Counted from the first letter of the stretch, positions 7,914 through 16,407 are shown. The stretch is DNA of 64,000 bases from Agrococcus jenensis (GCF_003752465.1 NZ_RKHJ01000001.1:1550001-1614000), one strand, 5' to 3'. Translations and numbers: made by a program. The notes: generated by a model from the sequence alone, not told the origin.

Positions 7914-7964
7914 CCGAGAGGTGGGCGGGCGGCCGAGAGGTGGGCCTGCGGGCCCACCTCTCGG
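7914..7964. terminator. Strong hairpin terminator after rtcB, with a duplicated 5' arm
   Basis: A perfect 14-bp stem, CCGAGAGGTGGGCC (7933-7946), loop TGCG, and GGCCCACCTCTCGG (7951-7964). The 13-nt piece CCGAGAGGTGGGC also occurs at 7914-7926, so the 3' arm has two possible partners. It lies between convergent genes. Confidence 0.75.
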
Positions 7965-8026
7965 TGTCTGCCCCACCGGTCGTTCGCAGCCCCACCCGTC
8001 GGTGGCAGCCCACCCGTGGCCGCCGG

Positions 8027-8725
8027 TCAGGCGGGCCAGGCGAGCAGCTCGGCCGTCAGCTGCTCGAGGTACTCCGGCGGCCCGACCTCGGCGAACCACA
8101 GCCAGAGCTCGGCCGCGTGGATGGGCAGCCACGGCCGCAGGGCATCCGGATCGGTGCCGTACCCGGTCGCGATCGCCTCGAACGAGCGTGGATCCTTGCG
8201 CGCGGCACCCCACGCGGCGCGGGCCACCTCGCGCAGCGGATCACCGAGGTGCGCCTTCTCCCAGTCGAGCACGGCGGTGATGCGGCCATCCGCCCACAGC
8301 AGGTTGCCGTCGCCCCAGTCGCCGTGGCAGAACACCGGCGGCGCGGCCGCAGGCACGACGAGCGGCAGCGGCGGACCACCCGCATCGCGGTAGCGGCGGA
8401 TGATCGCCGCGTCGTCGGGAGCCGCGGGCAGCCCCAGTGGCGATTCGAGCTCGTGCAGCCGGCGGAGCAGCGCGGCCGACGCCCGCAGCCCGTCGATCCG
8501 GACGTCGGGCGCGACGTCGTCGAGCCGCTCACCGGGCATGCGCGTCATGAGGATGGAGCCGGGCTGCACCTCGACGAGCTCGGGCACGGGGATGCCGATG
8601 CCGGCGACAGCCCTCAGGGCGAGCGCCTCCGCGTCATGGCGCAGCGGATCGCGCAGCCGCTTCTCGACGAGCGCTCGCCCGTCGCGCTCCACCGCGCGCA
8701 CGTGACCGACCGCTCCCTGACGCAT
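8027..8725 (-). CDS. Aminoglycoside phosphotransferase-family small-molecule kinase
   Basis: A 232-residue protein of the APH/choline-kinase fold. The catalytic loop CHGDWGDGNLLW and the metal-binding VLDWEKAHLGDP are both intact; the N-terminal lobe is short. Such proteins transfer phosphate from ATP to a hydroxyl of a small molecule; the substrate is unknown and resistance should not be assumed. A GATGAT hexamer ends 6 nt before the ATG. It converges on rtcB. Confidence 0.85.
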   Translation of the reverse strand: MRQGAVGHVRAVERDGRALVEKRLRDPLRHDAEALALRAVAGIGIPVPELVEVQPGSILMTRMPGERLDDVAPDVRIDGLRASAALLRRLHELESPLGLPAAPDDAAIIRRYRDAGGPPLPLVVPAAAPPVFCHGDWGDGNLLWADGRITAVLDWEKAHLGDPLREVARAAWGAARKDPRSFEAIATGYGTDPDALRPWLPIHAAELWLWFAEVGPPEYLEQLTAELLAWPA

Positions 8726-9309
8726 CCGCCCATCATCGCAAGCGATCGCCGCTCGTCCACGCCGCAGGTAGCCCCGCGCCCGAGGGGTAGCGGCGCGCGG
8801 GCACCTCTCGAGCGGGGGCTACCGCTCGGTTCGCGCGCAACGCCGGTTCGACCGTAGTCGCGGCACACCTCGGTGAGCGCGACCCCCGCGGTGGATGGCA
8901 GCAGCGCCGTCTCGACCGCGGCTATCACCATGGCGTTCGCTGGACAGAGGGGTGCATCCCGTCCGCGGCGCACTAACTGTGCGGCCAACTGTCGCACGCA
9001 TCGTTGCGAATGGGAAGATCGACGAGTCAGATAGGTGCTTCGGGCGCGACCATTTAAGGTATCGCGCGACCAAGCGGCGTGATACGCCGTTCGCGGACCG
9101 GCCCGGCGCAGTTCGGACCCTCCGGTTCGGAGGACGATCCTTCCACCGAGGACTGCACGCTGACGCCGAGACCAGCGCCCAGCTATGATGACGCGTCGTC
9201 CATACATTGCGTCGCATCACGGCGCATGCCGACGACGACGGCCGGTGCGGTGACGGTCAAGCGCACGCGCTAGGAACTGGTTGTCAGCGGTTAGTGGCAG
9301 ACTGCAAAC
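8726..9309. other. 584-bp stretch without a convincing gene, left margin of a low-GC island
   Basis: No frame here has both a ribosome binding site and recognisable protein; the longest frames overlap each other on both strands. A large inverted repeat is present, GGTAGCCCC (8767-8775) with GGGGCTACC (8815-8823). From about 8990 the base composition drops and stays lower through 11050. No tRNA 3'-end duplicate or transposase remnant was seen. Confidence 0.5.
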
Positions 9310-9996
9310 GTGACCCGAGACCCCCAGTACCCGACGCTGCTGTTGCTCGCGAACTCGCGCAAGCTGAGCGGCCGGTGCATGGCGGGGATCGAGCTCGTCG
9401 ATGGCGCGCCCGCTGGCTGGGTGCGGCCGGTCAGCGCCCGCCCGCACGGCGAAGTGTCTGAGATCGAGCGCCAGTACGAGGACGGGTCAGACCCGAAGGT
9501 CCTGGACGTTGCACGGGTGCCTCTGCTGAGACCCGCGCCAGCCGAGTACCAGACAGAGAATTGGCTTCTAGATCCCAACTACTATTGGAAACACGAGGGG
9601 GAAGCGACCGCCGCGGACCTTTCGGGTCTCACTGACGCAAGAGACCTGTGGCTTGCGAACGATTCCAGTACGCGTCACGGTCTGCATGATCGCGTTCCGC
9701 AGGGAACAGCGCAAGCGATGACGGATTCCCTCCGGCTGATTCACGTTGATGATCTCAAATACCGCGTTTTCGCTCCGAGCGCGGACTATAACAATTTCAA
9801 GCGTCGAGTTCAGGCTGCCTTCACTCACGGTTCCGAGTCGTATAGAATGATGGTCACCGATCCTCTTGTTGAGCGGGCATACGTCGGGCTGGAGCAGGAA
9901 GATCACTTCATCGGTGCGGCTTATCTGACCGTCAGTCTCGGGGAAGCATACGAGGGCTACGCGTACAAGCTCGTGGCGGCGGTCATTCTTGGGTAG
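9310..9996 (+). CDS. Dual OB-domain (DuOB-like) protein
   Basis: A 228-residue cytoplasmic protein without signal or membrane segments. The opening TLLLLANSRKLSGRCMAGIE, then GWVRPVS, YEDGSDPKVLDV and ENWLLDPNYYW follow the pattern I recall for 'dual OB domain-containing' proteins; a late SYRMMVTDPLVE block also fits. OB folds usually bind nucleic acid or nucleotides, but the role here is unknown. The start is GTG at 9310; no clear ribosome binding site or -10 was found. It leads a tight cassette with two DUF488 genes (18-nt gap, then 1-nt overlap). The GC content is visibly lower than in flanking genes, about 55 percent in sampled lines, suggesting transfer. Confidence 0.65.
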   Translation: MTRDPQYPTLLLLANSRKLSGRCMAGIELVDGAPAGWVRPVSARPHGEVSEIERQYEDGSDPKVLDVARVPLLRPAPAEYQTENWLLDPNYYWKHEGEATAADLSGLTDARDLWLANDSSTRHGLHDRVPQGTAQAMTDSLRLIHVDDLKYRVFAPSADYNNFKRRVQAAFTHGSESYRMMVTDPLVERAYVGLEQEDHFIGAAYLTVSLGEAYEGYAYKLVAAVILG

Positions 9997-10014
9997 TCGG
10001 CGGGAGCGAGTGCT

Positions 10015-10608
10015 GTGAGCCGGGTCCTTACCATTGGGCATTCGACGCACTCCATCGAGCGGTTCATTGCCCTCCTGAGCGAGCGCCAAGTCACTGCCAT
10101 CGCAGACGTCAGATCGGTCCCGGCGAGTCGCTTCACTCCACAATTCAATCGGGAAGCACTAAGTCGCGCGTTGCGTGCCGCTGGTATCGCATACGTTTTC
10201 CTAGGCTCGGAGCTCGGTGCGCGGTCCCCTGTGGCGAGCGATTACTGCGAGGGGAAGGTGCAGTACAGCAGACTGGCCTCGAGCGCTACCTTTGCGTCCG
10301 GGGTTCGGCGGGTTATAGATGGAGCTTCGAGGGAAAGTGTTGCGTTGATGTGCTCTGAGCAGGAACCGCTTGACTGTCACCGAACGATCTTGGTGTCTCG
10401 GATCCTCGCGGAACGCGGTGTCGGAATAGGACACATCCACGGCGACGGAAGTGTCGAATCTCACGACGACGCCATGGCTCGACTACGTAAGAAGCATCAC
10501 CTCGACGGTCCCTCCCTGATCGATACCGATGACCAGCTTCTCGAGCGGGCGCTTGAGCTGCAAGAAGCAGAGATCGCGTACGTAGACAAGCGACTGGCGT
10601 TGCACTAA
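10015..10608 (+). CDS. DUF488 family protein (longer paralogue)
   Basis: A 197-residue protein starting with the DUF488 signature VLTIGHSTHSIERFI, then IADVRSVPASR, FLGSELGAR and the Cys/His block CSEQEPLDCHRTILVSRIL near residue 120. A C-terminal extension of about 60 residues is charged and helical. DUF488 proteins have a Rossmann-like fold of unknown biochemical activity; the conserved D-R and C-x(7)-CHR positions suggest an active site. GTG start at 10015. It sits between the DuOB gene and a second, shorter DUF488 gene, and shares their lower GC content. Confidence 0.85.
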   Translation: MSRVLTIGHSTHSIERFIALLSERQVTAIADVRSVPASRFTPQFNREALSRALRAAGIAYVFLGSELGARSPVASDYCEGKVQYSRLASSATFASGVRRVIDGASRESVALMCSEQEPLDCHRTILVSRILAERGVGIGHIHGDGSVESHDDAMARLRKKHHLDGPSLIDTDDQLLERALELQEAEIAYVDKRLALH

Positions 10609-11042
10609 TGAAGTTGTTCACTATCGGCTTCACTAAGAAGAGCGCTGCGCAATTCTTCGCTCTTCTTGGGAGCAGTGGCGCCACCGCGCTGGTAGACACT
10701 CGACTTAACAACGTGTCGCAACTAGCCGGGTTTTCGAAGCGAGACGACCTGGAGTTTTTCGCTCGAGAGATATGTAATATGACGTATCGCCATGACGTGC
10801 GCCTCGCGCCGACCAGCGAGCTTCTCCAAGCTTACAAGAAGGGCGCTTGGTCCTGGTCCGAGTACGAGGAGAGGTATGTTGGGCTTATCCGAGGGCGCCG
10901 AATAGAAACGGAACTCAAGCGCGTCGACTTCGACAACGTCGTCCTATTATGTTCGGAAGCAACCGCAGAGCGATGTCACCGTCGTCTTGCTGCCGAATAC
11001 CTCGCGGCTGCCTGGGGTGGCGTCGAGATCACTCATCTGTAA
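10608..11042 (+). CDS. DUF488 family protein (shorter paralogue)
   Basis: A 144-residue DUF488 protein: KLFTIGFTKKSAAQFFALL at the start, VDTRLNN in place of DVRS, and CSEATAERCHRRLAAEYL near the C-terminus. Its ATG overlaps the previous stop (TAATG), so the two DUF488 proteins are probably made together and may form a heteromeric complex. It contains a TTA leucine codon (10947-10949), notable in such GC-rich DNA. It is followed by tRNA-Lys on the opposite strand. Confidence 0.85.
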   Translation: MKLFTIGFTKKSAAQFFALLGSSGATALVDTRLNNVSQLAGFSKRDDLEFFAREICNMTYRHDVRLAPTSELLQAYKKGAWSWSEYEERYVGLIRGRRIETELKRVDFDNVVLLCSEATAERCHRRLAAEYLAAAWGGVEITHL

Positions 11043-11142
11043 CGTCTCGTTTGAGTCTCTGCACGTTCGGAGATCGAGTTGGCGTTGCCTCGACGCAACC
11101 GCGGCCCGTTACATACCGCTCGACGCAGCCGCCAACATGCGG

Positions 11143-11215
11143 TGGGCCCGGTGGGGCTCGAACCCACGACCAGCGGATTAAAAGTCCGACGCTCTACCGA
11201 CTGAGCTACAGGCCC
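11143..11215 (-). tRNA. tRNA-Lys (anticodon TTT)
   Basis: Read on the minus strand: acceptor GGGCCTG/CGGGCCC, D-arm GCTCAGTCGGTAGAGC, anticodon loop CTTTTAA (TTT at 11182-11180), and T-arm GTGGG-TTCGAGC-CCCAC. The discriminator is A. It marks the right edge of the low-GC cassette, a common integration position, although I found no duplicated att sequence. Confidence 0.95.
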
Positions 11216-11400
11216 GCTCCTCCAGGGTAGCCGCGGCGGCGGGCGTGCCTTCGCAGGGCACGGCCGGGCCGCGTGGTCCCGCTCCCGGGGGTCAACCTCC
11301 CGGATGATTCGGGCGATCCTCCCTACCGTGCTCGGCGGTGAGCGACCAGAGTGGTCCCCGGGTCCGCCGTCCCCGGATCTGCCGCCTGCCAGGAAGCCGC

Positions 11401-13941
11401 ATGTCTGCTCAGACCCCAGCCCGCACGCCGGCGCCGGCCGACGCCCCGGGCGCGCCCGCGGCCGGTCACGTCGACCACCAGCGCATCCTGACGACCACCG
11501 ACCCCGCGACGGGGCTGACCGCCGCCGAGGTCGCGGTGCGCATCGCGGACGGCCGCGTGAACCGGCTCGCCAACGCGTCGAGCCGCAGCCTGCTGTCGAT
11601 CCTGCGCGTCAACCTCTTCACGCTCTTCAACCTCGTGATCGCGGTCTGCACGGCCGTGCTCATCGTGCTCGGGCGCTGGCAGGACGCGCTCTTCTCGTTC
11701 GCGGCGATCTCGAACGTCGTGATCGGCGTCGTGCAGGAGCACAGCGCCAAGCGCAAGCTCGACGGGCTCGCACTGCTGCACGTGCAGCGCTCGACGGTCG
11801 TGCGCGACGGCGAGCGACGCGACGTCGCGATGGGCGAGCTCGTGCAGGACGACATCCTGCTGCTGCGCCGCGGCGACCAGGTGCCGGCCGACGGGGTGAT
11901 CGTGGCGACCGAGGGCGTCGACCTCGACGAGTCGCTGCTGACGGGGGAGTCGGAGCCGCAGCTCAAGCACGTCGGCGACGGCGTGCTCTCGGGCTCCGCG
12001 GTCTCGGCCGGCTCCGCCTCGGTGCAGCTCACGAGCGTCGGCAGCGACTCCTTCGCCGCCCGCCTCACCGCCGAGGCACGCCGCTTCTCGCTCGTGCACT
12101 CCGAGCTGCGCGTCGCGCTCAACCGCGTCGTCACCTGGATCTCGATCGCGCTCGTGCCGCTCATCGCGATCGTCCTCAACGGCCAGATGCAGGCGCGCGG
12201 CGGATGGGCCGCGGCGATCGCGAGCGGCGAGTGGCAGGACGCGGTCGTGCTCTCGACCGCCGCGATCTCCGCCTCGGTGCCGCAGGGGCTCATCCTCATG
12301 ACCTCGATCGCCTTCGCGGTCGCCGCGGTCAAGCTCGCGCGCAGCCAGGTGCTCGTGCAGGAGCTCGCCGCGGTCGAGGGGCTCGCGCGCGTCGACGTCA
12401 TCTGCCTCGACAAGACGGGCACGCTCACCGAGGGCGACGTCGAGCTGCTCGAGGTGACGCCGGTCGACGACGCCGGCACCCCGCGGGCGGCGGTGTGGGC
12501 GGATGCGCTGCGCGCGGTCGACGTGCAGCCCGGCACGCCCGCGTGGCCGGCCGCGCTCGCCTGGTTCGGCCACGACGAGGACGCGAACCCCACCGCGCAG
12601 GCCATCCGGCCGGCGCTCGACGCGCCCGGGCTGGCGCCCAGCGCCGTCATCGGCTTCTCGTCCGCCCGGCGCATGAGCGCGGTCGCGTTCGCGTCGGGCG
12701 CGGCGCGCGGCACCTGGGTGCTCGGCGCGCCGGAGTCGGTGCTCGGCGACGGCGCCGGGGACAGCGCGGTCGGGCAGCGGGCGCTCGAGATCGCGGCGGC
12801 CGGCCGTCGCGCGCTCGTGCTCGCGCACGCCGAGCATCCGATCGATCAGGAGCAGTGCGAGCGGCTCGAGCTGCCGCCGCTGCGGCCGGTGGCGGTGGTC
12901 GCGTTCGGCGAGCGCGTGCGCGACGACGCCGCCGCGACGCTCGAGTACTTCCGAGCGCAGGGCGTCGAGGTGCGCGTCATCTCCGGCGACCACCCCCGCA
13001 CGGTCGGCGCCGTTGCACGCCAGGTCAGCATCCCGCTCCAGGGCGACGCCTACGACGCGCGGCACCTGCCGACCGACGCCGAGGAGCTCAAGGCCGTGCT
13101 CGCCGACCACCACGTGCTCGGCCGGGTCTCGCCGGGGCAGAAGCGCGGCATCGTCGAGGCGCTGCAGGCGATGGGCCGCACGGTGGCGATGACGGGCGAC
13201 GGCGTGAACGACGCCCTCGCGCTGAAGACCGCCGACCTGGGGATCGCGATGGGGGAGGGCGCGGCCGCGACGAAGGCCGTCGCGCGCCTCGTGCTGCTCG
13301 ACGGGCGCTTCTCGCACCTGCCGCAGGTGGTCGCCGAGGGGCGGCAGGTGATCGCCAACATCGAGCGCGTGTCGCGCATCTTCCTCACGAAGACGACCTA
13401 CGCGTTCACGCTCGCGCTGCTCTTCGGGGCGTTCCTCGTGCAGTACCCGTTCCTGCCTCGCCAGCTCTCGGCGACCGACGGCCTGACGATCGGCATCCCC
13501 GCGTTCGTGCTCGCGCTCATGCCGGCCGCGACCCGCTACGTTCCGGGCTTCCTCGGCCGCAGCCTGCGGTTCACGATCCCCGCCGGCGTCACGGTGGCGC
13601 TCGCGGTGCTCGCGATCACGCTCATCGGCCGCGGCGCGGAGGTCGACGAGCGCCAGGTGCAGACGGCCGCGGTCATCACGCTCACCGTCTGCGGGCTCTG
13701 GGTGCTCGGCATCGCGTGCCGCCCGTTCACGCTCGTGCGGGCGGGCATCGTCGCGCTCATGGTCGTCGCGCTCGTCGTCGCGGTGCTCGTGCCCGTCGTG
13801 CGCGACTTCTTCCAGTTCCAGCTGCCCGAGGGGCCGCTGCTGCTGGCGTCGATCGGCATCGGCCTGGTCGGCAGCGCGCTCATCGAGGTGTGGCACCGGC
13901 TGGCGCCCAAGCTGCCGCCTGCGCTCGTCGCCGACGCCTGA
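11401..13941 (+). CDS. HAD-type cation-transporting P-type ATPase (CtpE-like)
   Basis: An 846-residue P-type ATPase. The actuator motif LLTGESEP, the phosphorylation site DKTGTLT (D337) and the hinge TGDGVNDALALK (near residue 600) are all intact. There are membrane helices before and after the actuator and a six-helix C-terminal bundle. The domain order and the N-terminal NLFTLFNLVIAV block resemble mycobacterial CtpE, linked to Ca2+ uptake; no CPX metal motif is present, so it is not a copper or zinc pump. The ATG at 11401 is preceded by AGGAA; a longer frame from 11338 is less likely. The ion specificity is inferred only. Confidence 0.88.
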   Translation: MSAQTPARTPAPADAPGAPAAGHVDHQRILTTTDPATGLTAAEVAVRIADGRVNRLANASSRSLLSILRVNLFTLFNLVIAVCTAVLIVLGRWQDALFSFAAISNVVIGVVQEHSAKRKLDGLALLHVQRSTVVRDGERRDVAMGELVQDDILLLRRGDQVPADGVIVATEGVDLDESLLTGESEPQLKHVGDGVLSGSAVSAGSASVQLTSVGSDSFAARLTAEARRFSLVHSELRVALNRVVTWISIALVPLIAIVLNGQMQARGGWAAAIASGEWQDAVVLSTAAISASVPQGLILMTSIAFAVAAVKLARSQVLVQELAAVEGLARVDVICLDKTGTLTEGDVELLEVTPVDDAGTPRAAVWADALRAVDVQPGTPAWPAALAWFGHDEDANPTAQAIRPALDAPGLAPSAVIGFSSARRMSAVAFASGAARGTWVLGAPESVLGDGAGDSAVGQRALEIAAAGRRALVLAHAEHPIDQEQCERLELPPLRPVAVVAFGERVRDDAAATLEYFRAQGVEVRVISGDHPRTVGAVARQVSIPLQGDAYDARHLPTDAEELKAVLADHHVLGRVSPGQKRGIVEALQAMGRTVAMTGDGVNDALALKTADLGIAMGEGAAATKAVARLVLLDGRFSHLPQVVAEGRQVIANIERVSRIFLTKTTYAFTLALLFGAFLVQYPFLPRQLSATDGLTIGIPAFVLALMPAATRYVPGFLGRSLRFTIPAGVTVALAVLAITLIGRGAEVDERQVQTAAVITLTVCGLWVLGIACRPFTLVRAGIVALMVVALVVAVLVPVVRDFFQFQLPEGPLLLASIGIGLVGSALIEVWHRLAPKLPPALVADA

Positions 13942-14055
13942 GCCGCGCGACCGCATCGCCGGGCGCCGGCGACACGCGCAGCACGGGGGCGGAGGGATGC
14001 GTGCGTCGCCGCTGCGCGGAACCTACGCTGGTGCCAGACCGTCACGAGGAGCCCC

Positions 14056-14643
14056 ATGACCCCCGCAGCCCGCCGTTCCGCCACCGCCCTGCTCGTCGGC
14101 GCCGCCGTCGTCACCCTCACCGCCGGATGCGTCTTGACCGCGCCGCCGCTGCCGGCCGCGCCGGCCGCGACCACCGGGGCGACCACCGCGCCGGAGCCCG
14201 CGCCCACCGAGAGCGCCGAGCCGACCGAGCCCAGCGAGACCGCTGCCGCCTCCGCGGGGCCGTACGAGATCACCGCCGAGGGCCAGGACGGCTCGGTGTG
14301 GAGCTTCGAGGTCACCGACAGCCGCGTCGTGGAGACCGACTCGGGCGGCCAGGCGGCGGAGCCCGGCTTCCAGCTCGTCGAGGTGCTCGTCGACGCCGAG
14401 CTCCTCGAGGGCGAGCCCGACTTCTACCACGCCTTCCACATCTACATCGTGGACGACGCCACCGGCGACGAGTACGGGCTGAGCACCGCGAGCTCGTTCT
14501 ACGCCGAGGGCGACCTCTTCACGACCGGGCAGGAGCCGTCGATCACCGGTGGCGTGGGCATCTTCCACGTGCCGGCGAGCCTCGGCATCGACCACGTGCG
14601 CGTGACGACCGACCAGGGCGGGGTCTGGGACTTCTCCCGCTGA
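14056..14643 (+). CDS. Lipoprotein of unknown function (paralogue of 15407-16006)
   Basis: A 195-residue lipoprotein. The signal peptide ends in the lipobox LTAGC near residue 25. A Pro/Thr/Glu-rich linker (about residues 30-70) and an acidic C-terminal domain of about 120 residues follow, with GSVWSFEVTDS and FHIYIVDD blocks. The gene downstream of the next one encodes a clear paralogue with the same layout (DVWSFSVTS, SFDIFVV). The C-terminal domain resembles immunoglobulin-like extracellular domains (DUF4352-like) in shape, but I cannot confirm this. GAGGAG precedes the ATG. Confidence 0.8.
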   Translation: MTPAARRSATALLVGAAVVTLTAGCVLTAPPLPAAPAATTGATTAPEPAPTESAEPTEPSETAAASAGPYEITAEGQDGSVWSFEVTDSRVVETDSGGQAAEPGFQLVEVLVDAELLEGEPDFYHAFHIYIVDDATGDEYGLSTASSFYAEGDLFTTGQEPSITGGVGIFHVPASLGIDHVRVTTDQGGVWDFSR

Positions 14644-14690
14644 GGCGGCCCGCCATCCAGGCTGCGCCAGCATCCGGGATGATGGAGGGG

Positions 14691-15320
14691 ATGGCTGAGC
14701 ACTTCAAGCGCCCCACCCGCTTCTCGAACGACTGGTTCTCCCGCATCGAGGGCGACGTCGACCCTGCCGTGCGGCTGCAGCTCGCGAGCGAGACAGCGCA
14801 GGCGCTGCTCGCGCGCGTCCGCTCCGGTGCCGACCCCGACGTGGTCGAGCGCATCCTGCGCGTCGCGAGGGACGACGGCATCGACACGGTCGCCGAGCTC
14901 TGGTCGCACGCGCGGCCCCACTCGCTGCCCGGCGCGCTGTGGCGCGTCAACCTGCTGCACGCGCTCGTGACGCAGCGCGCCGACGAGGCGGCCCTGCTCT
15001 ACCAGCAGGGGGCGGATGCGCTGCCGACGGCCGCCCCGGTGGTCGCGGGCGTGCCCGCCCCGGCGACGCCCGACGAGCTCCGCTCCCTCTCGGAGACGAT
15101 CCTGCGCGGCGTCTTCTCTGGCGACTTCGCGCTCGCGCTCGAGCGCGCGGCCGCGTTCGCGACCGTGACCGCCGCGGGCGCGGTCGAGGCGGCGCACGTC
15201 GACGAGCCGGTGCATCCGGAGCGCGCGGGCGAGCGCACCCGACTGGCGGCGTCGCTCACCGACATCGCCGGCGACCTGCGGGTGTGCGCGCGGATGTGGC
15301 GATCGGAGAGCCTGGTCTGA
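14691..15320 (+). CDS. Conserved actinobacterial hypothetical protein
   Basis: A 209-residue soluble, mostly helical protein beginning MAEHFKRPTRFSNDWF. Blocks such as ETAQALLARVR, AELWSHARPHSLPGALWR and LSETILRGVFSGDFALALERAA recall a family I have seen only as hypothetical in Microbacteriaceae. No catalytic motif is visible. Three in-frame ATGs (14679, 14682, 14691) compete; the last has GGAGGGG directly before it but with very short spacing, so the start is uncertain by up to four residues. It lies between two paralogous lipoprotein genes on the same strand. Confidence 0.75.
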   Translation: MAEHFKRPTRFSNDWFSRIEGDVDPAVRLQLASETAQALLARVRSGADPDVVERILRVARDDGIDTVAELWSHARPHSLPGALWRVNLLHALVTQRADEAALLYQQGADALPTAAPVVAGVPAPATPDELRSLSETILRGVFSGDFALALERAAAFATVTAAGAVEAAHVDEPVHPERAGERTRLAASLTDIAGDLRVCARMWRSESLV

Positions 15321-15406
15321 GCGTGTGCTGATGCGCGGCGTCGCCACCCCGCCCTAGGCTCGGCTCGTCGGCCGCGCACCCGGTCGGCACCGAGAAGGAG
15401 ACCGAC

Positions 15407-16006
15407 ATGGCACGCCGCCCCCTCGCCGCTGCGCTCATCCTGGGCGCGAGCGCCCTCGCGCTCACCGGCTGCATCCCGATGCCGCCCGCGATCCCCGCGG
15501 CGCCTACGGGCTCGCCCATCGAGCCGGCCGACCCCGTCGACACCACCGAGGCGACCGAGCCGGCAGAGCCGAGCGAGACCGGCTCCTCGGAGGAGCCGTC
15601 GGAGCCCGCCGACGGCGCGTACGACTTCACGGTCGACGACGGCGCAGGGGACGTCTGGTCGTTCAGCGTCACGTCGCTCGAGGAGAACCCGCCGATGCAG
15701 TCGGGCGAGCCCGAGCCCGGCACCTACTTCGTCGGCATCCTCTTCGACGCCGAGCACCTCGAGGGATCGTTCGGCTTCAGCAGCTCGTTCGACATCTTCG
15801 TCGTGGGCAGCGACGGGGTCGAGTACGACTGGCGCGACACGATCGCGGTCACCGCGGAGGACGACGTCTTCTACGCCGACGAGCAGGCCTTCACGCAGGC
15901 CCGCGCGGTCGTGCAGCTGCCGGAGGGCGTCGAGCCCGCCCAGGTCATCCTGCGCTCTGCCTACGGCTACCCGGAGGTCCCCGAGACGGTCATCGACGTG
16001 GAGTGA
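15407..16006 (+). CDS. Lipoprotein of unknown function (paralogue of 14056-14643)
   Basis: A 199-residue lipoprotein with lipobox LTGC (C near residue 22), a Pro/Glu/Thr/Ser linker and a C-terminal domain with DVWSFSVTS and SSFDIFVVGSDG blocks matching the 14056 gene. It is likely exported and anchored to the outer face of the membrane. AAGGAG precedes the ATG. The pair looks like a duplication that now flanks an unrelated gene. No function is known to me. Confidence 0.8.
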   Translation: MARRPLAAALILGASALALTGCIPMPPAIPAAPTGSPIEPADPVDTTEATEPAEPSETGSSEEPSEPADGAYDFTVDDGAGDVWSFSVTSLEENPPMQSGEPEPGTYFVGILFDAEHLEGSFGFSSSFDIFVVGSDGVEYDWRDTIAVTAEDDVFYADEQAFTQARAVVQLPEGVEPAQVILRSAYGYPEVPETVIDVE

Positions 16007-16025
16007 CCGCCGCGTCGCAGCATCC

Positions 16026-16053
16026 AGGGCGCCCGGGGAGACCCGGGCGCCCT
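16026..16053 (+). terminator. Hairpin terminator after lipoprotein gene
   Basis: A 12-bp perfect stem AGGGCGCCCGGG (16026-16037), loop GAGA, CCCGGGCGCCCT (16042-16053). There is no T-run. Confidence 0.75.
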
Positions 16054-16274
16054 GTCGCATGCGCGGGCGACGCGCCCGGCGGCGGGGACCGTTCGCGGTG
16101 AGCGCAGAGGGCTGCATGACGCGCCTCCGGTCGCTACCCTGGACGAGCCGGGCCGCGTAACCCCGGGCTCCAATATTCGCCGCTGCGAGCGGCCTTCCGC
16201 CGAGAGGCGTTTCGCGGCCCGGCCTTCGCATGTCCGGGGCCGTCGCCGTCGCCTTGAGCCGCTCATGCGCCCCC
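16054..16274. other. Gene-free region before the pst promoter
   Basis: Between the lipoprotein terminator and the PHO box no coding frame is convincing. A further inverted repeat, GAGCCGGG/CCCGGGCTC, lies near 16146-16171. The stretch probably holds only upstream regulatory DNA of pstS. Confidence 0.4.
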
Positions 16275-16296
16275 GTTCACCGGCTGTTCACCTGCG
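16275..16296 (+). promoter_or_regulatory. PHO box (phosphate-regulator binding site) of pstSCAB
   Basis: Two direct repeats with an 11-bp period, GTTCACC (16275-16281) and GTTCACC (16286-16292), match the actinobacterial PHO-box consensus. A TACCGT -10-like hexamer lies at 16324-16329. RegX3 (34428-35111) is the expected activator under phosphate limitation. Confidence 0.85.
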
Positions 16297-16407
16297 CGGG
16301 GCCTGGCCGCCACCCTGCCTGCCTACCGTGATCAGCGGTGCGCAAGCGTGCGCCAGACCCAGGGCGCTGCAGTCCCTGCACCGAACCACATTCCGAAAGG
16401 GAACACC

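Noticed and set aside
8027..8725. Aminoglycoside resistance gene
   Set aside because: The kinase fold is shared by many metabolic kinases; nothing in sequence or context indicates antibiotic substrates.
8895..9188. Possible 97-residue protein in the island margin
   Set aside because: No ribosome binding site, no recognisable motif, and equally long frames on the opposite strand.
8726..11215. Integrated element with att sites at tRNA-Lys
   Set aside because: The position fits, but I found no direct repeat of the tRNA 3' end on the left side and no integrase gene.
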